DNA from: Altererythrobacter sp.
GTDB taxonomy: Bacteria; Pseudomonadota; Alphaproteobacteria; Sphingomonadales; Sphingomonadaceae
Direction: 5' to 3'
Length of the DNA: 64,000 nt
NCBI GenBank assembly: GCA_031178065.1
Contig: JAPSJS010000011.1
Span: 1-64,000 of the forward strand
The translations under genes and the position numbers were made by a program. Shown piece after piece: positions 38,415 through 47,251 of this stretch. The notes beneath the pieces are model-generated. The model made no database searches, was not told where the DNA came from, and was given only the letters and a program-made list of their open reading frames with translations. Numbering within the stretch: the first letter of the stretch is position 1; every line of letters starts with the position of its first letter.

Positions 38415-39278
38415 ATGTACGCTGCAATCGGTATCGTCGTCCTGCTCGTCATGGTGTTCGGCGGATTCGCCCTCACCGGCGGCGCGCTCGGCCCCGTGAT
38501 GGAGGCCGTGCCGCACGAGATGATGATCATCGGCGGCGCGGCGGTCGGGGCGATGATCGCCGGCAACTCGATGCACGAGCTGAAGGCGATCGGCCGCTCG
38601 TTCGTGAAGATATTCAAGGGCCCGCGCCATTCGCGGCAGGACCATATCGACGCGATCGCGCTGACCACCAAGCTGATGAAGCTGCTGCGCACCGAAGGGC
38701 CGGTCGCGCTCGAAAGCCATGTCGAGACCCCGCAGGAATCCGAACTCTTCGCCGAGTACCCGAACCTGCTCGCCAACCAGCCGCTGACTGCGCTGATCTG
38801 CGACACGCTGACGCTGATCGTCGTCTCCTCCGGCACGCTGGAGACGCACGCGGTGGAGGATGTGATGGATAACGCGATGAAGACGCATTTCCACGACATG
38901 CGCGAGCCGCAGCACGCGCTGCAGTCGCTCGCCGACGCACTGCCGGCGCTCGGCATCGTCGCCGCCGTGCTCGGGGTGGTGAAGACCATGGGCTCGATCG
39001 ACCAGCCGCCGGCGGTGCTCGGCGGGATGATCGGGTCGGCGCTCGTGGGGACCTTCCTCGGCGTGCTGCTCGCTTACGGCGTGGTCGGCCCGCTGGCCTC
39101 GCGGCTCAAGCAGATCATCGATCAGGATGAGCAGATCTTCCACGCGGTCAAGCAGGTGATCATTGCCTCGCTCAACGGCTATCCGCAGCCGCTGGTGGTC
39201 GAAAGCGCCCGCTCGGGCCTCGGCCATGCGTTCCGGCCTGGCCTCTCGGAGCTGCTCGACAGCCTGCGGGGACGGTAG
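38415..39278 (+). CDS. motA: Flagellar motor stator protein MotA
   Basis: MYAAIGIVVLLVMVFGGFALTGGALGPVMEAVPHEMMIIGGAAVGAMIAGNS...LPALGIVAAVLGVVKTMGSIDQPPAVLGGMIGSALVGTFLGVLLAYGVVGPLASRL. Confidence 0.96.
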   Translation: MYAAIGIVVLLVMVFGGFALTGGALGPVMEAVPHEMMIIGGAAVGAMIAGNSMHELKAIGRSFVKIFKGPRHSRQDHIDAIALTTKLMKLLRTEGPVALESHVETPQESELFAEYPNLLANQPLTALICDTLTLIVVSSGTLETHAVEDVMDNAMKTHFHDMREPQHALQSLADALPALGIVAAVLGVVKTMGSIDQPPAVLGGMIGSALVGTFLGVLLAYGVVGPLASRLKQIIDQDEQIFHAVKQVIIASLNGYPQPLVVESARSGLGHAFRPGLSELLDSLRGR

Positions 39279-39279
39279 G

Positions 39280-40110
39280 ATGGCGAGCCGCGCAGGGCGC
39301 AACGATCCGCCGCCGCCGATCATCGTCAAGAAAGTCACCGTGGTCCAGGAGGCCGCCCATCACGGCGGCGCGTGGAAAGTCGCCTACGCCGACTTCGTAA
39401 CTGCGATGATGGCGTTCTTCCTGCTGCTGTGGCTGCTTGGGTCGACGACCGAGGCGCAGCGCAAGGGGATCGCCGACTATTTCACCCCGACGCTGGTCAA
39501 GCTGCGGGAGAAGAGCGCCGGCTCCAATGGGCTGCTGGGCGGCGCCTCGCTGGTCGACCCGGACAACTATCCGCACCGCGCGGCGCAGACCGGCAGCCGG
39601 CCGATCACCATCCCGCGCGATGTCTCGGGCGGGCCGAAGGAAAGCATCGATCGGGTCAAGCGCATGCGCGAGCGCGTGCAGGAGGACATCGCCGACGACC
39701 AGCGCCTGCGCCGCCTGATGCGCCAGGTGCGCATGGTGGAGACGATCGAGGGCGTGCGGATCGATCTGGTCGACGATGCCGATTTCTCGATGTTCGTGCT
39801 TGGCACGACCGTTCTCACGGCCGATGCAGCGAAGCTGATGAAGGTGATCGCCGAAGCGGTGCGCCCCGAACCGGGCGACCTGACGATCCGCGGGCATACC
39901 GATGCCCTGCCGTGGAAGAGCGGCGCGGCGGCCAACAACTGGTCGCTCTCCGCCGGCCGTGCCGAAGCCACCCGCCAGGCGCTGATGCGCGGCGGTATCG
40001 GCGAAACCCGCTTCCGCCGCATCGAAGGTGTCGCCGACCGCGAACCGCTGGTCGCCGACAACCCGCAGGACCCGCGCAACCGGCGGATGTCGATCCTGCT
40101 GATGGAGTAG
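39280..40110 (+). CDS. motB: Flagellar motor protein MotB (OmpA-like domain)
   Basis: IIVKKVTVVQEAAHHGGAWKVAYADFVTAMMAFFLLLWLLGSTTEAQRKGIADYFTPTL...LTIRGHTDALPWKSGAAANNWSLSAGRAEATRQALMRGGI. Confidence 0.96.
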   Translation: MASRAGRNDPPPPIIVKKVTVVQEAAHHGGAWKVAYADFVTAMMAFFLLLWLLGSTTEAQRKGIADYFTPTLVKLREKSAGSNGLLGGASLVDPDNYPHRAAQTGSRPITIPRDVSGGPKESIDRVKRMRERVQEDIADDQRLRRLMRQVRMVETIEGVRIDLVDDADFSMFVLGTTVLTADAAKLMKVIAEAVRPEPGDLTIRGHTDALPWKSGAAANNWSLSAGRAEATRQALMRGGIGETRFRRIEGVADREPLVADNPQDPRNRRMSILLME

Positions 40111-40167
40111 GGGTTGCGGATCCGGAGACGAGGCAAGGCGAGTTCCTCCGCACCTCTGCTGTTCGCC

Positions 40168-40207
40168 CTCTTACGTCACCCCAGCTTTCGTTGGGACGAC
40201 GTAAGAG
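40168..40207. repeat. Short inverted repeat, partly related to the ~80-bp repeats at 42153 and 59994
   Basis: CTCTTACGTC...GACGTAAGAG enclosing ACCCCAGCTTTCGTTGGGAC. Confidence 0.6.
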
Positions 40208-40491
40208 GCGGGATGCACCCAGCGCACCCACACAAAATTCTCCGGCGGCGACCCCGGATGCGTGACCGTGCGACTCGGATTGCGCGGCCGATGCGGTACG
40301 CCAGCGGGTAAAGTCCGCCAGCGCCCCTTGGCTGATCCTCCACGCCGGCCGCACCGGCGGCGCTTCTGTCATCCGACCGAATGTCCTATGGCACTAGCAA
40401 GATCGTTCATCTGACCAACCGTCGAACACGAGGATGCAGCGAACCGATGTTCTTTCGCTGGTCGCAATCGTTGTCTTGGGAGCGCTGGAAA

Positions 40492-41118
40492 ATGAGCACC
40501 GATCGCGACACCGTACGGTCCTACGACGCTGCCGCGGCCCAGTACGCTGCCGAGGCTGCGGCGATGCCCCGATGGGTCGCGACGGAGATCGACGCGTTTG
40601 TAGCCGATCTGGGTGGTTCCGGCAGAGTGCTGGAGATCGGAAGCGGCGGCGGACGAGATGCGCTTGAACTGGAGAAGCGAGGGATCAGCGTCCGGCGCAC
40701 CGACGTTTCGAAGGGGTTCGTCGAACTGCTTCGCGACAGCGGCTTCGAAGCCGACCTGTTGGACCCGCTGACCAACGATCTCGCCGATCCTCACCGCCCC
40801 GGCACGCGGTACGACGGGGTCTGGGCCTGCGCCAGCCTGATCCACGTCGCGCGCGAGGATTTCGGTGCGGTGCTCGGACGGCTTGCCGAGGCGACGCGGG
40901 CCGGGGGGGCATTGCACGCCTCGGTCAGACTGGGCGATGGCGAGGACGTGTCCACACACGGCAGCGTTGCGGCGCCTCGGCGCTACGCTGAAACGTACTG
41001 GCGCGAGCCTGCCCTGCGGTCCGCACTGACGGATGCCGGGTGGATCGTCGGGGAGGTACGTCGCTGCATCGGAAGGCCCGGCGATCGCTGGCTGAGCGTT
41101 CGCGCAAGCCGGGCATAA
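40492..41118 (+). CDS. Class I SAM-dependent methyltransferase
   Basis: MSTDRDTVRSYDAAAAQYAAEAAAMPRWVATEIDAFVADLGGSGRVLEIGSGGGRDALELEKRGISVRRTDVSKGFVELLRDSGFEADLLDPL. Confidence 0.88.
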   Translation: MSTDRDTVRSYDAAAAQYAAEAAAMPRWVATEIDAFVADLGGSGRVLEIGSGGGRDALELEKRGISVRRTDVSKGFVELLRDSGFEADLLDPLTNDLADPHRPGTRYDGVWACASLIHVAREDFGAVLGRLAEATRAGGALHASVRLGDGEDVSTHGSVAAPRRYAETYWREPALRSALTDAGWIVGEVRRCIGRPGDRWLSVRASRA

Positions 41119-41142
41119 AGGCGGACCCGCACAACAAAGAAA

Positions 41143-41172
41143 GGGCCCGGCGCTGGTGACAGCGCCGGGCCC
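41143..41172. terminator. Bidirectional hairpin terminator between methyltransferase and fliC
   Basis: GGGCCCGGCGCTG-GTGA-CAGCGCCGGGCCC, perfect 13-bp stem between convergent genes. Confidence 0.8.
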
Positions 41173-41199
41173 CTCCAAAAGCCAGAGATGTTCTGACGA

Positions 41200-42012
41200 T
41201 TAACGCAGCAGCGAAAGAACGTTCTGCTGGCTCTGGTTCGCCTGCGACAGCATCGCGGTCGAAGCCTGGCTGAGGATCTGCGCCTTCGCCAGCGCAGTCG
41301 TTTCGGCCGAGTAGTCGGTGTCCTGGATGCGCGAGCGCGCGTCGGACAGGTTGGTCACGTTGTTGGTCAGCGTGTTGACCGCCGATTCCAGGCGGCTCTG
41401 GCCGGCACCGAGCGTGGCGCGGGCGGTCGAGATCGCCTCGAGCTGCGCGTCGGCCGTGGCGATCGCCGTGGTCGCGGAAGCGGCGTCGGTGCCGACGTCG
41501 AAGGCGGCGGCCGTGAGACCCGAAAGGTCGGCCATCGCCAGGTCGATCGTGTCGGTGGCTTCGGCACCAGCCTGGATCGTGACGGTCGCGGTGCTGGCGT
41601 CGAACAGCTTGACCCCGTTGAACTCGCTGTTCGCGACGACGGCGTCGATCTGCGACTTGAGCTCGGTGACTTCCGCCTGCAGGTTGGCGCGGTCGGAGGC
41701 CTGATAGGTGCCCGAGGACGACTGCACGGCCAGCTCGCGGATGCGCTGCAGCATGTTGGTGACTTCGTTCAGGCCGCCTTCCGCGGTCTGCGCCATCGAG
41801 ATGCCGTCGTTCGCATTACGGATGCCCTGGCTCATGCCACGGATCTGCGAGGTCATCGACGTCGCGATGGCGAGGCCGGCGGCGTCGTCCTTCGCACTGT
41901 TGATACGGTTGCCGGTCGACAGGCGTTCCATCGCCGAACCGAGCGCCTTGTTGGCAGCGGCCGAGGCGTTGGCAGCCTTGAGCGCGCTGATATTCGTATT
42001 GATAACGGACAT
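41200..42012 (-). CDS. fliC: Flagellin (270 aa, short central region)
   Basis: [84 protein letters not shown]...[41 protein letters not shown]. Confidence 0.97.
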   Translation of the reverse strand: MSVINTNISALKAANASAAANKALGSAMERLSTGNRINSAKDDAAGLAIATSMTSQIRGMSQGIRNANDGISMAQTAEGGLNEVTNMLQRIRELAVQSSSGTYQASDRANLQAEVTELKSQIDAVVANSEFNGVKLFDASTATVTIQAGAEATDTIDLAMADLSGLTAAAFDVGTDAASATTAIATADAQLEAISTARATLGAGQSRLESAVNTLTNNVTNLSDARSRIQDTDYSAETTALAKAQILSQASTAMLSQANQSQQNVLSLLR

Positions 42013-42080
42013 TGTTCAAACTCCCACAATGCTCTTCAAGGGCTGCCCCGAGACCCCGTCTTGGGCGGCAGCTTGAACCC

Positions 42081-42107
42081 AGACCGGCAATCCGCCGGGA
42101 AGTTTTA
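42081..42107 (-). promoter_or_regulatory. Sigma-28 (FliA) promoter upstream of fliC
   Basis: Minus strand TAAA-N15-GCCGGTCT (consensus TAAA-N15-GCCGATAA), 69 bp upstream of fliC start. Confidence 0.7.
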
Positions 42108-42152
42108 GGGGGAGGGCGGATTTTCGTGGCCCCGCACGGGTCTGGAGAGTTT

Positions 42153-42234
42153 CCATCATCCCAGTCCACGATGGCATCGCTCTCCGCCAGGTCGGCCTTT
42201 GCCGCACGCGATCCCGGCTTGCGCTGGGCGACGG
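42153..42234. repeat. Degenerate copy of a dispersed ~80-bp palindromic repeat
   Basis: ccatcatcccagtccacgatggcatcgctctcCGCCAGGTCGGcctttgcCGCACGCGATCCCggcttgcgctgggcgacgg; aligns end to end with 59994-60076. Confidence 0.7.
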
Positions 42235-42385
42235 AGGGGCCGGATGACGACTCCGCGCACGCCCCGCTTCCTCGAACTAAGTATTTCTACTTAAGGACGT
42301 TCCGCTGTTAACCATTAAGCGAAATTTCCCCTTACCGGCGCCAATAGGGCCGCGGACGGATGGTTAATCAGCAGGGGGCTGAAAA

Positions 42386-43648
42386 GTGGGATCGATCGAA
42401 CGGACCCAAGGGTTCGAAAAGGCTCACGTTTCGCTGGCGGGCAAGTTCGCGGGGATCGCATCCTCGCTCTTTCCCCGGCAGGTCGTACACCTCGCCGACG
42501 CCGCCGAAAGCGGGCTGCGCGAGTTGCCCGGCGTGATTGCACTGGCGCGGGCCGACGTGCCCGCGATCCAGCGGATGGGAACCGGCGCACGGCTGACTTA
42601 TGCCGATCCGGTGTCGGAATCGACGTTCGGCGCGCTCGTCGCGCTGGCCGCGGCCGGTGGGGGGCCGGTCGCGGCCGATCCGGAATCGCTCTCGGTCCTG
42701 GCGCTGGCCGACCGGCTGGCGGGGACCGACATTCCGGTGCTCATCAACGGACCGACCGGCACCGGCAAGGAAGTCCTGTCGCAGTTCATCCACAACCGCA
42801 GCCAGCGGCAGGGCAAGCCCTTTGTGGCGGTCAACTGCGCGGCCATTCCCGAGACGATGCTGGAAGCGCTGCTGTTCGGTCACCAGAAGGGCGCGTTCAC
42901 CGGCGCCAGCGCGGCGGGCGAGGGCTTCTTCCGCGCGGCCGAGGGCGGCACACTGCTGCTCGACGAGATCGCCGAGATGCCGCTCCCGCTCCAGGCCAAG
43001 CTGCTGCGGGCGCTGCAGGAAAGCGAAGTCGTGCCAGTCGGCGCGACCACGCCGGTCAAGGTCGACGTGCGGATCATCGCCTGCGCCAACCGCGACCTGC
43101 CGCTGGAGGTCGAGGAAGGCCGTTTCCGTGCCGACTTGTTCTACCGCCTCAACGTATTTCCCATGACGCTGTCGGCGCTGCGCGAGCGGCCGAACGACAT
43201 CGTGCCGCTGGCCTTCGCCATGCTGCTGCGCCACGCGCCGCAGGGGCAGCAGGTTCCCTGGCTTACCGACGGGGCCGTTGCCATGCTCAAGCAGCACGGC
43301 TGGCCCGGCAATATCCGCGAGCTGGAGAACGTCATGCGCCGCGCATTGGTGCTCGCCGGCGGCGAGACGGCGATCGGCACGCAGCATATCGTGTTCGACC
43401 GACCCGCTCGGCTGGTCGAACGCACGCCGGAAGCGGCGCCGCAGGTCGACTTCGACGAGGCCGGCGCCGGGGCGAAGCTCTCCAAGGTGGTGCAGCTTTC
43501 CGAAGCGCGCGCAATCATGGAAACGCTCGACGCATGCGGCGGCAAGCGAGCCGAGGCCGCGCGCCAGCTCGGCATCAGCGAACGCACGCTGCGTTATCGC
43601 CTGGCATCCTTCCGCGAAGCCGGTCTGGCCGTCGGAGGCCGTCGATGA
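42386..43648 (+). CDS. Sigma-54-dependent transcriptional activator (FleQ/FlbD-like, no canonical receiver)
   Basis: Walker A INGPTGTGKEV; GHQKGAFTGAS; AEGGTLLLDEIAEM; C-terminal Fis-type HTH EAARQLGISERTLRYRLA; GTG start. Confidence 0.9.
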   Translation: MGSIERTQGFEKAHVSLAGKFAGIASSLFPRQVVHLADAAESGLRELPGVIALARADVPAIQRMGTGARLTYADPVSESTFGALVALAAAGGGPVAADPESLSVLALADRLAGTDIPVLINGPTGTGKEVLSQFIHNRSQRQGKPFVAVNCAAIPETMLEALLFGHQKGAFTGASAAGEGFFRAAEGGTLLLDEIAEMPLPLQAKLLRALQESEVVPVGATTPVKVDVRIIACANRDLPLEVEEGRFRADLFYRLNVFPMTLSALRERPNDIVPLAFAMLLRHAPQGQQVPWLTDGAVAMLKQHGWPGNIRELENVMRRALVLAGGETAIGTQHIVFDRPARLVERTPEAAPQVDFDEAGAGAKLSKVVQLSEARAIMETLDACGGKRAEAARQLGISERTLRYRLASFREAGLAVGGRR

Positions 43649-44019
43649 GCGGCGTGGGCGGCATCGGGGGCGCGGGATCGGTCCAGCAGATCATGGCATT
43701 GCGCCAGCAGATCCTGGAACGATCGAGCGTTCTGCAGGAGCTCCAGCAGGCGAAAGGCGCCGCAGACACGGGCGCGGCGGCTCCGAGCGAGCCGGCGGGC
43801 GGGGGCTTTGCCGACACGCTCAGAACGGCACTCGACGGTGTCAACGCGGCACAGAGCAAGTCCTCTGAGCTCGCCGCAGGCTACGAACGCGGCGAAGTGA
43901 CCGACATCGCCAAAGTCATGCTCGCGCGCCAGGAAGCCGGGATCGCTTTCGAAGCCACGCTGCAGGTCCGGAACAAGCTGTTGTCCGCCTATCAGGACAT
44001 CATGCGGATGGGGGTTTGA
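43645..44019 (+). CDS. fliE: Flagellar hook-basal body complex protein FliE
   Basis: FADTLRTALDGVNAAQSKSSELAAGYERGEVTDIAKVMLARQEAGIAFEATLQVRNKLLSAYQDIMRMGV. Confidence 0.93.
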   Translation: MSGVGGIGGAGSVQQIMALRQQILERSSVLQELQQAKGAADTGAAAPSEPAGGGFADTLRTALDGVNAAQSKSSELAAGYERGEVTDIAKVMLARQEAGIAFEATLQVRNKLLSAYQDIMRMGV

Positions 44020-44023
44020 TTAG

Positions 44024-45655
44024 ATGAGCGACCTCGTTCCCACGAGTGCTTCCTCCGGGTCGCTCCTTGCGCCGCTGCGCGTAAGGGGCGCCGGTTCGTT
44101 CAAGGACCGCGCCGCCGCTTTCGTGGCGCAGCCCGCGGTGAGGAAGGCGCTGCCCTGGTTCGCCGGGCTTTCCGCCGTGGGAGTGGCAGCGCTGCTCTGG
44201 GCCGCGCTCGCGCCGGCGCCGCAGCGGATGCTCTACAGCTCGCTCGGCGACGCCGACCGCGCCGGCGTGGTCAGCGCTCTCGAAGCCGCATCGATCGGCT
44301 ACACGATCGACAACGCCACGGGCGCGCTCACCGTAGGTGCTGACGATCTCTACCGCGCGCGCATGGTGGTCGCGTCCGACGGCGCGCTCGCCACGCCCGA
44401 GACCGGGCAGGACCTGATCGATTCGCTTCCCATGGGCGCCAGCCGCACGCTCGAAGGCGACCGGCTGCGGGCCGCGCAGGAGCGGGACCTGATGCTGACG
44501 ATCCGCGAGATCGACGGCGTGGAATCGGTCCGCGTCCATCTCGCGCAGGCCGAACGCTCCGTCTTCGTGCGCGACAATCTGCCGCCGACCGCCTCTGTCA
44601 TGCTGCGGCTGGCGCGAGGGCGGCAGCTTTCCGAATCGCAGGTCACCGCGATCGCCAACCTCGTCGCCGCTTCGGTGCCGGGGCTGTCGATCGACGCGGT
44701 GCGCATAGTCGACCAGCACGGCCGCCTGCTGTCGGACCCCGCTGGCGGCGAATCCGACCGGCTGGAGCTGCAGACGCGGATGGAGGCGAAGCTGCGTTCG
44801 CAGGTCGACCAGCTGCTCGCGCCGATGATCGGGGCCGAGAACTTCTCCAGCGAGATCCAGGTCGCGCTCGACATGAACGAGGTGACCTCGGCGCGCGAGA
44901 GCTACGACAAGGACGGCGCGGTGCGCCGCGAGACGACCCAGACCTCGACCATGGCCGGCCCCGGCGCCGCGGTCGGCGTACCGGGCGTGCTGTCGAACAC
45001 GCCCCCGCCGGCGCCCGAAGCGGTCGAAGGCGCACCCGAGGGCGGACCCGCCGCCGGCGCCGCGCCCGAAGTGGGAGAAAGCAGCGCGACCCGCACGTAC
45101 GAGCTCGGCCGCGAGGTCGCCGTGTCGAACGTCGCGCCGGGGAGCGTGAAGCGCCTGTCGGTTGCGGTCGCGATCAACCAGGACGTGCTGCAGGGCGCCA
45201 GGCCCGCCGACATCAAGAAGTTCGAGGACCTCGTCGCAGCGGCCGTCGGCGCCGACACCGCGCGGGGCGACACGGTGGCGGTCATCGTCCGCCCGTTCGA
45301 CCCGCCCGTGGCCGAGGAGCCGCCGTTCTGGGAAGCGCCGTGGTTCGCGATGGTCGTGCGCAATCTGGTCGCGCTGATCTGCGTCGTCCTCGTCCTGCTG
45401 TTCGTCGCCCGGCCGATCGTCCGCGCGCTGACCAGCCGCAGGGACGAGGAAGGCGAGGAGGCGGAAGGTGAAATGACCGTGCTCCCGGCCGGCCGCCGGC
45501 CCGCGCTGATCGCGATGAACGACGAGCCCGACCGCGAGGAGCTTTCCGCGCAGATCGAGCTCGCCCAGCGCATCGCGCGCGAGCAGCCGGACGACGCGCT
45601 CCAGGCGCTGCGCCGCATGCTCAGCGAGACGCGCAGCACCGAAGGCGTGGCGTGA
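44024..45655 (+). CDS. fliF: Flagellar M-ring protein FliF
   Basis: RMLYSSLGDADRAGVVSALEAASIGYTIDNATGALTVGADDLYRARMVVASDGALATPETGQDLIDSLPMGASRTLEGDRLRAAQERDLMLTIREIDGVESVRVHLAQAERSVF. Confidence 0.96.
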   Translation: MSDLVPTSASSGSLLAPLRVRGAGSFKDRAAAFVAQPAVRKALPWFAGLSAVGVAALLWAALAPAPQRMLYSSLGDADRAGVVSALEAASIGYTIDNATGALTVGADDLYRARMVVASDGALATPETGQDLIDSLPMGASRTLEGDRLRAAQERDLMLTIREIDGVESVRVHLAQAERSVFVRDNLPPTASVMLRLARGRQLSESQVTAIANLVAASVPGLSIDAVRIVDQHGRLLSDPAGGESDRLELQTRMEAKLRSQVDQLLAPMIGAENFSSEIQVALDMNEVTSARESYDKDGAVRRETTQTSTMAGPGAAVGVPGVLSNTPPPAPEAVEGAPEGGPAAGAAPEVGESSATRTYELGREVAVSNVAPGSVKRLSVAVAINQDVLQGARPADIKKFEDLVAAAVGADTARGDTVAVIVRPFDPPVAEEPPFWEAPWFAMVVRNLVALICVVLVLLFVARPIVRALTSRRDEEGEEAEGEMTVLPAGRRPALIAMNDEPDREELSAQIELAQRIAREQPDDALQALRRMLSETRSTEGVA

Positions 45656-46668
45656 TGGCCGCCCCGATCGAATTCGACGGAGCCGACCGCGCCGCGGTCA
45701 TGGTCATGCTGCTCGGCGAGGAAGAGGCGGCGAGGCTGCTCGCCGGCCTCTCGCCCGAGGAACTGCGCAGGCTCGGCGCCAAGATGTGCGAGTTGGGCGA
45801 CATCGGGCCGACGGCGATCGCCGATGCGATCGCCAGCTTCGCCAATTCCGCCAGCCAGTCGGGCATCACCGCGCACGGCCGGATCGATAACGTGCGCCGG
45901 ATCATGACCGGCGCGCTCGGCGAAGTGAAGGCGGACAGCATCATGCGCCGCGTCGCCCCGCCCGAGAACGCGCCGCGCAACCCGGCGCTCGAGATCGCCC
46001 AGTGGCTCGAGCCCGACGTGCTGATCCCGCTGATTCAGGACGAGCATCCGCAGGCGATCGCCGTGCTGCTCGTCCAGCTCGAACCCGCGACCGCCGCGGC
46101 GGTGCTCGCCGGCCTGCCGGAGGACCTGCACACCCCGGTCGTCCACCGGATCGCCAGCCTGGGGCCGGTCTCGCCCGAGGCGATCGCGATCCTGGAGGAA
46201 ACCCTGGCCACGAAGATCGCCGGCACTCACGGGATCAGGAAACTGACCATGGGCGGCGTGCGCGAGGCGGCGGAGATCATGAACAGCGCCGCACGCAGCA
46301 TGGAGAAGCGCGTCATCCCGGGCCTCAACAAGCTCGACAAGCAGCTCGCCCGCGACATCGAGAGCGAGATGTTCAAGTTCGAGCACTTGCTCGACCTCGA
46401 CACCCAGACGATCGGGCAGCTCCTGCGCGAGATCGAGAGCGAAGTGCTGATCGACGCGCTCAAGGGCCTCGAGGAAGCGCAGCGCGAGGTCTTCTTCGGC
46501 GCCATGTCGAGCCGCGCGGCGGACGGTCTGCGCGACGAGATCGAGGAACGCGGCCGGATCAAGCGCGCCGACGTGGAAGCAGCGCAGAAGGCGATCATCG
46601 CGACCGCCAAGCGGCTCGCGGCCGACGGAACGATCGTGGTCGGCGGGGCGGACGACGACTATGTCTAA
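45652..46668 (+). CDS. fliG: Flagellar motor switch protein FliG
   Basis: FDGADRAAVMVMLLGEEEAARLLAGLSPEELRRLGAKM...LIQDEHPQAIAVLLVQLEPATAAAVLAGLPE...FGAMSSRAADGLRDEIEERGRIKRADVEAAQKAIIATAKRLAADGTI. Confidence 0.96.
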   Translation: MMAAPIEFDGADRAAVMVMLLGEEEAARLLAGLSPEELRRLGAKMCELGDIGPTAIADAIASFANSASQSGITAHGRIDNVRRIMTGALGEVKADSIMRRVAPPENAPRNPALEIAQWLEPDVLIPLIQDEHPQAIAVLLVQLEPATAAAVLAGLPEDLHTPVVHRIASLGPVSPEAIAILEETLATKIAGTHGIRKLTMGGVREAAEIMNSAARSMEKRVIPGLNKLDKQLARDIESEMFKFEHLLDLDTQTIGQLLREIESEVLIDALKGLEEAQREVFFGAMSSRAADGLRDEIEERGRIKRADVEAAQKAIIATAKRLAADGTIVVGGADDDYV

Positions 46669-47251
46669 GGCCTGCCTCCCGCTGGAGCGGCTGCGCGGCA
46701 GCGGCGGTTTTTCGCGCGATCCGCGCTTTTCGCCCCTGTTCGTCGTTGCCTCCGAGGCGGTAGCGGCGGCCGAGCCCGAGCCCGATCCCGTGGCGGAAGC
46801 CTACGAGCGGGGATTCGCCGAAGGCGCGGCGCAGGCGGAAGCCCGCGCCCGCGAGGAGGAACGCGAACGCGATGCCCGGCGGCACGCGATCGAGCTCGCC
46901 TTCGCCCGCTTCGACGCCGAAAGCGCCGCCGCCTTGCGCGAGCGTCTGCGGCTCACGGTGCTGGCGTTGTGCGAGGACGCGATACTGCCGCTCGCGCTCG
47001 ACGAGGACGGCCTCGTCGCGCGGATCGGCAAGGCCACCGCCATGCTCCAGCGTGCGCAGGACGAACGCCGCGTGTTGCTTCACCCCGACGATCTGGCGCT
47101 GGTCGAAAGCCGGCTGCCGGCCGATCTCGTCGCCGCGCCCGACCCCTCGGTCGAGCGCGGGGGCTTGCGGATCGAAACCGAGGACGGCGGGATCGAGGAC
47201 GGGCCGTCGCAATGGCGCCGCATCCTCGAAGAGGCCTTCCGCGAGTGCTGA
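46661..47251 (+). CDS. fliH: Flagellar assembly protein FliH-like
   Basis: Position between fliG and fliI; Ala/Glu/Arg-rich coiled segment AEAYERGFAEGAAQAEARAREEERERDARRHAIELAFARFDAESAAALRERLRL. Confidence 0.8.
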   Translation: MSKACLPLERLRGSGGFSRDPRFSPLFVVASEAVAAAEPEPDPVAEAYERGFAEGAAQAEARAREEERERDARRHAIELAFARFDAESAAALRERLRLTVLALCEDAILPLALDEDGLVARIGKATAMLQRAQDERRVLLHPDDLALVESRLPADLVAAPDPSVERGGLRIETEDGGIEDGPSQWRRILEEAFREC

